From: Candidatus Methanofastidiosia archaeon
Lineage (GTDB): Archaea; Methanobacteriota_B; Thermococci; Methanofastidiosales; Methanofastidiosaceae
Assembly (NCBI GenBank): GCA_003558335.1
Contig: PWMA01000180.1
Span: 1-5,611, forward strand
Length of the DNA stretch: 5,611 nt
Direction of reading: 5' to 3'
Made by a program: the position numbers and the translations under genes. Numbering within the stretch: the first letter of the stretch is position 1; the number at the start of each line of letters is the position of its first letter. Positions 1 to 5,611 of the stretch are shown one piece after another. A model generated the notes under the pieces. That model did no database searches, was not told the origin of the DNA, and worked only from the letters and a program-made list of their open reading frames with translations.

Positions 1-2
1 AA

Positions 3-287
3 ATTTTAATATTATTAACTAATGCAGGCCATCTTCCTGAAACCTTTACTGCATTAAGAAGTCTTTTACATGTCCTTCTTAAAAATAAAAAAATAAAGAA
101 AAAGTTTCGGTCAGAGCTTGATGAGAGGGATAGAGCTTTTTTTGATGAGACTTTAGATTTATTTCAAGTATTTCATGTGCAATATTTAATTATGCTCTTT
201 TTGATATTGATTAAGATGACACTTAATATATGTCATGAAAAAACTAAGTGTGATTTAATACCTGCTTTATTGATTAAGAAGAACTAA
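3..287 (+). CDS. C-terminal end of an unrecognised protein (5' truncated)
   Basis: The frame starting at base 3 is open from the window edge to a TAA at 285-287, giving 94 residues of what should be the C-terminus of a gene that begins upstream. I do not recognise the family. The visible part has a lysine-rich stretch (KNKKIKKK, about residues 27-34), an acidic segment (ELDERDRAFFDE), then a short hydrophobic run (YLIMLFLILI, about residues 61-70) that could be a buried helix or one membrane helix, and a charged tail ending in LLIKKN. The other two frames at the left edge hit stops within a few codons. It runs in the same direction as the next gene with a 20-base gap, so the two could be co-transcribed. 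The frame is long for such AT-rich DNA but nothing else proves it is coding. Confidence 0.55.
   Translation: MLILLTNAGHLPETFTALRSLLHVLLKNKKIKKKFRSELDERDRAFFDETLDLFQVFHVQYLIMLFLILIKMTLNICHEKTKCDLIPALLIKKN
201..229 (+). promoter_or_regulatory. Possible sigma-A-type promoter upstream of the GHKL gene
   Basis: TTGATA (201-206) and TAATAT (224-229) are separated by 17 bases, which is the expected spacing for a housekeeping promoter, and lie about 80 bases before the ATG at 308. The -35 element differs from TTGACA at one position; the -10 matches TATAAT at four of six. It lies inside the upstream open frame in AT-rich DNA, so a chance match is likely. Confidence 0.22.
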
Positions 288-293
288 CAAACT

Positions 294-301
294 AGGGGGG
301 G
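294..301 (+). promoter_or_regulatory. Strong ribosome binding site for the GHKL ATPase gene
   Basis: The run AGGGGGGG ends six bases before the ATG at 308. It is unusually G-rich for this AT-rich window and clearly fixes the start of the gene at 308. Confidence 0.7.
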
Positions 302-307
302 TTTACT

Positions 308-2002
308 ATGAGTAGCTATAAGATAACACCAAAAGTTGATGCAACTCAAGAATTTATTGAAATTGCAAATGATTTTTCTAATCCATTGGATCTGGTTAGA
401 GAAGCTATCAGTAATTCCTATGATGCAAAAGCTACAAAAATAAGTATAAGCTTTGATGTTGAAAAAGTAGATGGAGAAGATGAGTTAGTGATTACCCTTA
501 AAGATGATGGAACTGGTATGGATAAAAATGGACTTCAATCTTTTTTTGATTTAGGTAATTCACTTCGTAGAGGATATAAAGGTATGATAGGTGAAAAAGG
601 GCATGGGACAAAAGTATTTTTTAATAGCAAAAAAATAGAGGTTATAACCAGTAATAATGGAAAGAGATATCATGCTGAAATGGATAACCCTTATAGAAAA
701 TTACATAATAGAAAAATGCCTGAAGTGCAAGTCATAGTGCAAAATGCAAAAGAAAGCGATTGCGGTACTAATATTATTATTAGAAGATATAATAATAACC
801 GTATGGAAAAGTTCACACATGATATCCTAAAAGACTATATAATGTGGTTTACGAAGCATGGATCAGTGGAAAATGTTTTTATAGATAAGACTTCGAGTGT
901 GGAGTTATTACTCAAAGGACTTGACAAGGATAATCCTGAAAATATTAAGCAAGGCCACGTATTCCCAAATGAGAGCATAAATATAAATCAATTAATAAGC
1001 AAAGATAGAGCTAAGGCTCATGATAATTATTGTAAAAGGATTACAAAAAAAGGCAACTTGAAGAACTACCCACATATACATTTTGAAGCAGTTTTTTCAA
1101 TAGAAGGTAAACGTGTAAAATATGACAACAACCCAATGCTAAGACGCCCGGGATACTCAGCTCCAAATGGAGCCTATACAATTCAAGATCGTTACGGTTT
1201 GTGGTTATGCAAAGACCATATACCTATTCAGCGCAAAAATGAATGGATTACGACCAAAGGGTCGGAATACACAAAGTTCCATGCATTTTTTAACTGCCAG
1301 GATTTGCGTTTGACTGCCAACCGCAGTTCTATCGAAAACACTCCATCGGAGACACTTCAAGATGTTCATGATAAAGTTCAAGAAATATATAATGAAATTA
1401 TTAATAGTGATGATTGGACTAAAATGGACTGGCTCGAAGAACAATCCATATCTCACCAGACAATAGAAAAAGAAAAAAATTTATTTAAATGGCGTATAAA
1501 TAAAGTAAATAAGGCTAAAGTTGCATTACATAATGGTGTAACTTTAGTAGAACCTGAAAGGGAAAGCGGTGTATATTCTATGTTTATGCAGCTAGCAGTT
1601 TTGGAAAAATCTTTATTTCCATTTATAATTATTGATTATGATACTCATGAGGGAATCGATGTAATAGCTAAAGGAGATAAAACCACCTCTATTAAAACTT
1701 CAAAATTATACTATGTTGAATTTAAAAGAACACTTGGCAGAAGGCTAAATCATTCATTTGAGAACACATATAGCATAGTGTGTTGGGATACTGACATTAT
1801 GCATGACGATACTATAATGGACATAGACAATGAGGAACGAAAAATGGAGATAATTCCACCTGCTAATAACTCAGACTATACTATGTATTTTTTAGTACAT
1901 CCTAAAAAAGTTCATAGAATCGAGGTTTTTGTTCTAAAACAATATTTGGAAGAAAAACTAAACATTATATTTAAGCCAAGAAAAGATGGGGCAACTTACT
2001 GA
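308..2002 (+). CDS. GHKL (MORC/Hsp90-like) ATPase with C-terminal PD-(D/E)XK-like nuclease region
   Basis: A 564-residue cytosolic protein with no signal peptide or membrane segment. The N-terminus carries the GHKL ATP-binding motifs in order: N box E32-xxx-N36 followed by D39, G1 box D66-D-G-T-G70, and G2 box G95-E-K-G-H-G100. A second-lobe region follows, ending in a conserved-looking QDLRLTANRSS (331-341). After a coiled-coil-prone linker (about 370-405), the C-terminal part contains D451 (GIDVIA), about 18 residues later E471-F-K473 (YVEFKRTLG), then NHSF and IVCWD. This spacing and strand pattern match a PD-(D/E)XK nuclease core. The ATPase call is secure; the nuclease call is by motif reading only. 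From established knowledge, bacterial MORC/MutL-type GHKL ATPases occur fused or next to restriction-endonuclease-fold domains, where ATP-driven dimer closure is thought to control DNA handling. The start at 308 is set by the strong ribosome binding site. It is the first complete gene of the cluster, and the downstream genes run in the same direction. Confidence 0.88.
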   Translation: MSSYKITPKVDATQEFIEIANDFSNPLDLVREAISNSYDAKATKISISFDVEKVDGEDELVITLKDDGTGMDKNGLQSFFDLGNSLRRGYKGMIGEKGHGTKVFFNSKKIEVITSNNGKRYHAEMDNPYRKLHNRKMPEVQVIVQNAKESDCGTNIIIRRYNNNRMEKFTHDILKDYIMWFTKHGSVENVFIDKTSSVELLLKGLDKDNPENIKQGHVFPNESININQLISKDRAKAHDNYCKRITKKGNLKNYPHIHFEAVFSIEGKRVKYDNNPMLRRPGYSAPNGAYTIQDRYGLWLCKDHIPIQRKNEWITTKGSEYTKFHAFFNCQDLRLTANRSSIENTPSETLQDVHDKVQEIYNEIINSDDWTKMDWLEEQSISHQTIEKEKNLFKWRINKVNKAKVALHNGVTLVEPERESGVYSMFMQLAVLEKSLFPFIIIDYDTHEGIDVIAKGDKTTSIKTSKLYYVEFKRTLGRRLNHSFENTYSIVCWDTDIMHDDTIMDIDNEERKMEIIPPANNSDYTMYFLVHPKKVHRIEVFVLKQYLEEKLNIIFKPRKDGATY

Positions 2003-2066
2003 TTGGTTTAACTGGTTTTATTTCAATTGACTCTTGTAATGAAGCTTTGAGTTTTAGCATTGAGGA

Positions 2067-2096
2067 CTAATAATATCAATTGAGAGATATTATTAG
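2067..2096. repeat. Perfect 11-bp inverted repeat with 8-base loop
   Basis: CTAATAATATC (2067-2077) is exactly reverse-complementary to GATATTATTAG (2086-2096), with loop AATTGAGA. It lies 64 bases after the GHKL stop codon. The stem has only two G-C pairs and is followed by GAGTTTTAG rather than a real T-run, so it is a poor intrinsic terminator. It could instead be a weak 3'-end hairpin or a dyad operator site. The symmetry is certain; the function is not. Confidence 0.5.
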
Positions 2097-2182
2097 GAGT
2101 TTTAGATGCTATATCAATTAGCGCGTAAAAATATGTTCTGTTTTTTGAAAGTGTAATATAGTCGCAGTGGATTTGCTCACAG

Positions 2183-2443
2183 TTGCTGGATGACCATACA
2201 ATAGAAGAAAAGCATTTCAAAATGATAACGGACAAAATTGACCATGTAACAGATACAACTAAATTCAAGATCAAGCATATAAAAGAAGCTGGCGAAATTC
2301 ACCTTTGCTGGAATCCAGAGGTGATTGAACAGCTCAATATTAGTGAAGTTGAGAGGCAAAAAGAAATCTTGAAAGAGTTTGTCATTGCAGCTTGTGATAA
2401 TTTACTCGTTTGTATTGAGGATAATAATAAAGATGACATTTAA
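2183..2443 (+). pseudogene. Unrecognised small ORF, probably the surviving C-terminal part of a decayed gene
   Basis: From a TTG at 2183 this frame encodes 86 residues ending in a TAA at 2441-2443. The frame is open back to a TAG at 2159-2161. I do not recognise the family. The product is hydrophilic and mostly helical in character, with the notable segment EIHLCWNPEVIEQLNISE (about residues 38-55) and an acidic tail. There is no clear ribosome binding site before the TTG or before the in-frame ATG at 2222. The same frame upstream (2012-2161) still reads like protein, for example LGVLDAISIS and KYVLFFESVI, but is broken by stops at 2048, 2081, 2126 and 2159. This suggests a longer gene that has decayed. 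It could still be a genuine small gene with a weak start. Its end overlaps an ATG at 2433 that may have been the original start of the next gene. Confidence 0.45.
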
Positions 2444-2504
2444 TAGAACTTAAAGCAATTGTAGATGAATGCAACGATGGTAGATTAGAAAGGGCTGATA
2501 AGAT

Positions 2505-3599
2505 GTGGGTAAAAGGACAATAATTGATGTTCTTAAAGCAGGAAACATTGAGTTATTTCATTCAAGAATAATAGCTTGGTTGCTCTATCCTAACTCTGAG
2601 CATGGTTACGGCGACTACTTTATTAAAGAATTTGCACATATTGTCGATAGCCGTGGTAATACAAGTATGTCGTCAGCAATTAATGCTAGTAATATTAACG
2701 TCAACACTGAGGATAAAGTGGGCAAGCATCGTTTTGATATTACAATTGAAGTAGATGGAAAAAGATTTATAGTTGAAAACAAAGTAAAATCACTTGGTAG
2801 TGATTTGCAATTGGGTGTTTACCAAGATTACGGTGAGGTTATTGGTTTGGGCTTTATTGATGTCTCTTTTGCCGAAAGTGTTAACATTAATCTTCCAGTA
2901 TTAGAATACAAAGATATACTTCGCATAATAAAGAACAGACCAAGTAAAATACAAAGTGACCCTTATGAAATGTTAATTATGCAGTATCAGGAGCATCTCG
3001 AAAATGAAGTAGGTATTATTGAGCTTATGCAGCAGACATACTTCAACAATCATATCAACAATAGCGGTGATGTACTCTTTAGTGAAATTAAAGAAAAGAT
3101 TGATAACAAAATTTACAATGATAATGACATAAGATTTTTAAACTACGCTTATTTGGAGTACTTGCGGCGTGTTTTTGATTCTCAAGTTAAACAGTTAAAA
3201 TGGTCTACGAACAAAGATATGATTAGTGGACCTTGGCTATCGGGTGGGCAAAAGACGACTAATGGGTACACTTTAAAAAAAATCTTTACTGATAGGTGTG
3301 AAAAGTTTGGAGTAATAAAATTCTGGTTTCATATACAAATAGAAACAGGAGTAGCACAAGCAAATGCAAATGCAGTTGCAGGAAAAATGCAGTTAAAAAC
3401 TGCCTCGAATGATAACAAAGCTTGGTGCAATGAGCTAAAAAAAATATATCAGTTATGCAGCAATCAATCTTGGTGTAAACGGGTTGACAAAAGAAATTTC
3501 TATATTGTTGAGGAACCTTTTACTAGAAATGATTTGCACAGGGATATTATGGTACCTAAAGTCAAAGCATTTATGGAATGCTTTGGCACGTTCAAATAG
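2505..3599 (+). CDS. PD-(D/E)XK nuclease superfamily protein (PDDEXK_4-like), N-terminus possibly frameshifted
   Basis: From GTG 2505 this encodes 364 residues. The N-terminal region has the pattern I know from PDDEXK_4 proteins: IDVLKAG, H19-S-R21, IIAWLLYPN, then HGYGDYF (33-39). The nuclease core follows, with D78 (RFDITIEV) and E91-N-K93 (FIVENKVKS) as likely metal-binding and catalytic residues and Q102 and Y107 nearby (LQLGVYQDY). All core residues are present, so activity is possible. The C-terminal half (about 230-364) is an uncharacterised domain with W/F-rich strands. GAAAGGG at 2488-2494 lies 10 bases from this GTG and 8 from an out-of-frame ATG at 2503. Restoring one A in the AAAA run at 2511-2514 would fuse a protein-like upstream frame to this one, giving WVKRTIIDV, so the natural protein may be longer by about 25 residues. 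The role is probably DNA cleavage in a defence or mobile-element setting, inferred from fold and neighbours. Confidence 0.82.
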   Translation: MGKRTIIDVLKAGNIELFHSRIIAWLLYPNSEHGYGDYFIKEFAHIVDSRGNTSMSSAINASNINVNTEDKVGKHRFDITIEVDGKRFIVENKVKSLGSDLQLGVYQDYGEVIGLGFIDVSFAESVNINLPVLEYKDILRIIKNRPSKIQSDPYEMLIMQYQEHLENEVGIIELMQQTYFNNHINNSGDVLFSEIKEKIDNKIYNDNDIRFLNYAYLEYLRRVFDSQVKQLKWSTNKDMISGPWLSGGQKTTNGYTLKKIFTDRCEKFGVIKFWFHIQIETGVAQANANAVAGKMQLKTASNDNKAWCNELKKIYQLCSNQSWCKRVDKRNFYIVEEPFTRNDLHRDIMVPKVKAFMECFGTFK

Positions 3600-3873
3600 G
3601 GCTTGGTAGTATTGTGTAGCGAATCTGACGCAATGAATTCTTTTTGCTTTCGGAATAGTTTAACACACAGCTTGATAGCTTTATTTCATTATATTTCGAA
3701 CAGTATGTAAAAGTAAGAAATATAATGGCTGAATTTCGGCCAATAATGATGGATGTATTTTGCCACAATATGTTTTATCTATGACTAATTCTGTAACTAA
3801 GTGTGTTCGGCAAGATAAAAATACAGAGGTTAATCATAGATTATCAAATATATCAAGTAGCAGCTAATAAGCA
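3600..3873. other. Intergenic stretch without a convincing gene
   Basis: All three + frames are broken by stops; the longest open pieces are about 36 codons after 3599 and about 45 codons ending at the TAA at 3868, neither with a recognisable motif. It holds a perfect TATAAT (3721-3726) without a good -35 at the right distance, and a short 6-7 bp hairpin (3726-3742) without a T-run. The gap separates the first nuclease gene from the next two genes, so a promoter for them may lie here, but I cannot identify one firmly. Confidence 0.4.
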
Positions 3874-4224
3874 GTGCGAATAGGAATAACAAATCAATTG
3901 AACAATGATCAATTTAGAGACCTTGTTAATATCTTTACCTGGACTTATGCAAAGACCTATGCCAAAGTATGTCCACATGAATATATCGTGAAGGATAGAA
4001 TAAGTGAAGATAAGCATGACCTTTTCGAGCAGGTGGTTAGATATATTAGAGAGAAAGGTTTTACTGTTAAGTATAAAGGCAGGTCTGGGCAATACTATAT
4101 TTTAGATGACCACTATTACTGGACAATGGGGGCCTCAGTGGAGGAAACCACAATCCTAAACCGGGCAAAGCTTTCTGAATATAAGTTGATTGATAGCTGT
4201 TGGGTATGGAGTGGGGAACTATAA
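3874..4224 (+). CDS. Small conserved-looking protein of unknown function (PHEY / YYWTMG motifs)
   Basis: From GTG 3874 this gives 116 residues, soluble, with no signal peptide. Striking segments are WTYAKTYAKVCPHEYIVKD (about 23-41), VRYIREKGF (54-62), YYILDDHYYWTMG (73-85) and TILNRAKL (92-99). The combination of an AKT...PHEY segment, a central IRxxGF helix and a YWTMG plus NRA segment resembles a widespread family of stand-alone hypothetical proteins of roughly 100-120 residues that I recall but cannot name. I do not assign a function. There is no ribosome binding site before GTG 3874. A TTG at 3898 would give a start MNNDQF and has AGGAA at 3882-3886, 11 bases away, so the true start may be there. 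It ends 38 bases before the next nuclease gene and is probably co-transcribed with it, which suggests an accessory role to that protein. Confidence 0.72.
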   Translation: MRIGITNQLNNDQFRDLVNIFTWTYAKTYAKVCPHEYIVKDRISEDKHDLFEQVVRYIREKGFTVKYKGRSGQYYILDDHYYWTMGASVEETTILNRAKLSEYKLIDSCWVWSGEL

Positions 4225-4225
4225 T
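4220..4225 (+). promoter_or_regulatory. Possible -10 element before the second nuclease gene
   Basis: A perfect TATAAT overlaps the stop codon of the preceding gene, 37 bases before the ATG at 4263. No good -35 hexamer lies 16-18 bases upstream; the nearest are TTGGGT at 14 bases and TTGATT at 28. It may be a weak internal promoter or a chance match. Confidence 0.2.
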
Positions 4226-4253
4226 TTAACAGGATTAAATACTGAAGTTTAAA

Positions 4254-4259
4254 AGGTGA
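4254..4259 (+). promoter_or_regulatory. Ribosome binding site for the second nuclease gene
   Basis: AGGTGA, within AAAAGGTGA, lies three bases before the ATG at 4263 (five if the core is taken as AAAGGTG with two bases less pairing). It supports that ATG as the start. Confidence 0.6.
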
Positions 4260-4262
4260 ACT

Positions 4263-5312
4263 ATGGATTTTTTTCTTGAAAGGATTGACGGTTTATCATC
4301 TGAAGATCTCACTACAGAAATACTAAGTTTCTTTTTAGACAGTCCTTCGTACGCACCATATCAAAGGTTATTCTACTCGCTCATTTTCCCCAATCAAGAT
4401 CTAAGAAATACTGAGGAAAGGCAGTATGATATAACAACCCAAAGAGTTTTTGAAGGGGCAGAAAGACCTGATTTGGTTATTGAGGGCGAAGAGGAGATTA
4501 TCTTTATCGAGAATAAGTTTTACGCCTCTTTTAGCGGAGGCAACCAGATGTATGCTTACTTTTCTCGTCTAATCAATAACTTCAAAGATAAAAATAAGCA
4601 TCTTATCTTGTTAACCATTAAAGACCGCAAAGAACTATACATAAAAGATATTAGAAGTCAGTTTAATCAAGAAGCTTCTTTATTAACCAGCGAGGAACTC
4701 TTTGAATTCTGTAGTAATAACGAAGTAAAACTTAAAGTAATTACCTGGGAAGATATATTTAAGCTTTTTGATACATCTGATATATTGATTGCAAATCTAA
4801 CGGAATATATCAGGAATAAATATTTAACCTCCACAATTCTAAAGAAAGAGGAGTTAGCTATGTTGCAAAATCAAGATGTCCCTGTATTACTGAATAAATT
4901 ATGGGCTGGAATTGACAAGATTAAAGACATACTTTCAAGCGATGGGTATAGTGTAACACGTACATCCCAATCAAGAATATTTTATGCTTTTCGTGTAGAA
5001 AGGGCTTGGGGAATGGTATGGGTTACATTTGATCACTACTGCTGGTTAAATTATAACACCCCTTATGTTCTTCAGCTTCGTAATGAAATGCTAAAAGAAT
5101 CTTATCAGTTTGCGGACTTAGAGTTCCGTATAAGCAAGGTCGGTTTTATTTATGATAAAACACAAGGATACTACATTTTCCTGATAAAAATTACAGAAGC
5201 GGACTTAGCAGGAAGTGCTTCAGAGATAATAAAAGAGAAATTAGAGCAGTTGGATGAGATGTTTGAAACTGCAAAGGGGCAATCAAGGAATTTAACTGAT
5301 AGAGGAATGTGA
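4263..5312 (+). CDS. PD-(D/E)XK nuclease family protein, second copy with a distinct C-terminal domain
   Basis: A 349-residue soluble protein starting at an ATG with a good ribosome binding site. The N-terminal half holds a complete-looking PD-(D/E)XK core: an opening helix with acidic residues (SSEDLTTEILSFFLD, 12-26), P69-D70 (ERPDLVIEG), E83-N-K85 (IIFIENKFY), and Q95 with Y97/Y99 (NQMYAYF) in the next helix. A strand with HLILLTIKD (112-120) and ITWEDIFKLF (about 160-169) continues the fold. An opening ED..TE..... helix followed by PD and ENK is common in this nuclease superfamily. The C-terminal part (about 205-340) is a separate domain rich in aromatic residues (WGMVWVTFDHYCWLNY), function unknown, perhaps substrate recognition. 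The catalytic spacing resembles the protein at 2505-3599, but the sequences are otherwise divergent, so these are not recent duplicates. A nuclease role in defence is inferred, not shown. Its TGA overlaps an ATG at 5312. Confidence 0.82.
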   Translation: MDFFLERIDGLSSEDLTTEILSFFLDSPSYAPYQRLFYSLIFPNQDLRNTEERQYDITTQRVFEGAERPDLVIEGEEEIIFIENKFYASFSGGNQMYAYFSRLINNFKDKNKHLILLTIKDRKELYIKDIRSQFNQEASLLTSEELFEFCSNNEVKLKVITWEDIFKLFDTSDILIANLTEYIRNKYLTSTILKKEELAMLQNQDVPVLLNKLWAGIDKIKDILSSDGYSVTRTSQSRIFYAFRVERAWGMVWVTFDHYCWLNYNTPYVLQLRNEMLKESYQFADLEFRISKVGFIYDKTQGYYIFLIKITEADLAGSASEIIKEKLEQLDEMFETAKGQSRNLTDRGM

Positions 5313-5320
5313 TGGTAGGT

Positions 5321-5338
5321 AATCATAACTGTATGATT
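5321..5338. repeat. Short perfect inverted repeat in the gap before the last gene
   Basis: AATCATA (5321-5327) and TATGATT (5332-5338) form a 7-bp stem with loop ACTG in the 55-base gap before the start at 5368. No T-run follows, so it is not a terminator. It might be a small mRNA hairpin near the ribosome binding site, or chance in AT-rich sequence. Confidence 0.3.
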
Positions 5339-5357
5339 TGCTGTAACTGTAATAGAG

Positions 5358-5362
5358 AAGGG
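5358..5362 (+). promoter_or_regulatory. Ribosome binding site for the last gene
   Basis: AAGGG, within GAGAAGGG, lies five bases before the ATG at 5368 and supports that start. Confidence 0.55.
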
Positions 5363-5367
5363 CAACC

Positions 5368-5611
5368 ATGGAGTTGATTAAGTTTGAGCCAGTTTCTATT
5401 AAAAATCACCCGGAGCTTAACGAAAAATGGGTGCAGGATCAAATAGCAAACGATCCAAGAATTCTAGGACTTGGAGACGTGATATTAAAGGATCGTGAAC
5501 GAACTCAACCAAGAGCAGGGCGTTTAGATTTATTATTTCAAGATGCTGAGTACACTCACAGGTATGAAGTTGAAATTCAGCTTGGTTCAACCGATGAGAG
5601 CCATATAATAA
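5368..5611 (+). CDS. N-terminal part of a PD-(D/E)XK-like protein with an ExQ motif (3' truncated by window end)
   Basis: The frame runs from an ATG with a good ribosome binding site to the window edge, giving 81 residues without a stop. The visible sequence includes EKWVQDQIANDPRILGLGD (19-37), KDRERTQPRAGRLDLLF (41-57) and YEVEIQLGSTDESHII (66-81). This strongly resembles a widespread family of uncharacterised proteins that I recall continuing with a conserved RTIEYWD-type segment. The arrangement D54 in GRLDLLF, then E69-I-Q71, matches a PD-(D/E)XK nuclease core with Gln in place of the usual Lys; BglII is a known active enzyme with that ExQ variant. The likely role is a DNA nuclease or nuclease-derived DNA-binding protein. 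It follows the previous nuclease gene in the same direction after 55 bases, so the two are probably in one operon. Most of the protein lies beyond the window. Confidence 0.8.
   Translation, partial: MELIKFEPVSIKNHPELNEKWVQDQIANDPRILGLGDVILKDRERTQPRAGRLDLLFQDAEYTHRYEVEIQLGSTDESHII

Noticed and set aside
1205..1456. 83-codon open frame on the - strand inside the GHKL gene
   Set aside because: It lies wholly within the clearly coding GHKL reading frame, has no recognisable motif and no ribosome binding site; it is a shadow.
2003..2182. Stop-codon recoding (TGA or TAA read as an amino acid) to explain the protein-like frame with internal stops
   Set aside because: All three stop types occur within the stretch, and the intact neighbouring genes use TGG for Trp and end at normal TAA, TAG or TGA codons, so gene decay is simpler.
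2023..2359. Two overlapping - strand open frames (2023-2274 and 2177-2359)
   Set aside because: They are hydrophobic, unrecognised and opposite in direction to every other gene. The + strand frame over the same bases reads more like protein, at least for 2183-2443.
3726..3742. Hairpin GGCTGA-ATT-TCGGCC as a terminator
   Set aside because: The stem is short, includes a G-T pair, and is followed by CAATAATG rather than a T-run.
3853..4092. 79-codon open frame on the - strand
   Set aside because: It is antisense to the small PHEY/YWTMG protein, whose motif-rich + strand reading is much more convincing.
5171..5365. 64-codon open frame on the - strand
   Set aside because: Mostly antisense to the end of the second nuclease gene, with no motif or start signal.
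1..5611. CRISPR array, tRNA, or insertion sequence
   Set aside because: No regularly spaced direct repeats, no cloverleaf-like segment and no transposase motif or long terminal inverted repeats were seen on reading either strand.

Overview
The window is AT-rich and all convincing genes lie on the + strand. It uses ATG, GTG and probably TTG starts with purine-rich ribosome binding sites (for example AGGGGGG before 308), which fits a low-GC Gram-positive bacterium (Bacillota, possibly Clostridia). That assignment is an inference from composition and gene style only. No rRNA, tRNA, transposase, integrase or CRISPR array is visible.

Layout. Bases 3-287 are the C-terminal end of an unrecognised protein. 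Bases 308-2002 encode a 564-residue protein with an N-terminal GHKL (Hsp90/MutL/MORC-like) ATPase and a C-terminal region that reads as a PD-(D/E)XK nuclease fold. Bases 2003-2504 look like decayed coding sequence: an open C-terminal fragment (2183-2443) with a stop-riddled but protein-like frame before it, an 11-bp perfect inverted repeat (2067-2096), and an out-of-frame N-terminal extension of the next gene. Bases 2505-3599 encode a PD-(D/E)XK nuclease-family protein (PDDEXK_4-like) whose N-terminus may be frameshifted. After a 274-bp gap with no convincing gene comes a small conserved-looking protein (3874-4224), then a second, different PD-(D/E)XK protein (4263-5312), and finally the first 81 residues of a third one (5368 to the window end), which carries ExQ in place of ExK.

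Together this is a co-oriented cluster of up to four nuclease-fold proteins, one joined to a GHKL ATPase. Prokaryotic MORC-like GHKL ATPases linked to restriction-endonuclease-fold domains have been described in restriction and defence contexts, so an anti-mobile-element (defence island) role is a reasonable hypothesis. No methyltransferase, helicase or other diagnostic partner is in the window, so no named system can be assigned. Several genes show signs of erosion, as is common in accessory islands.
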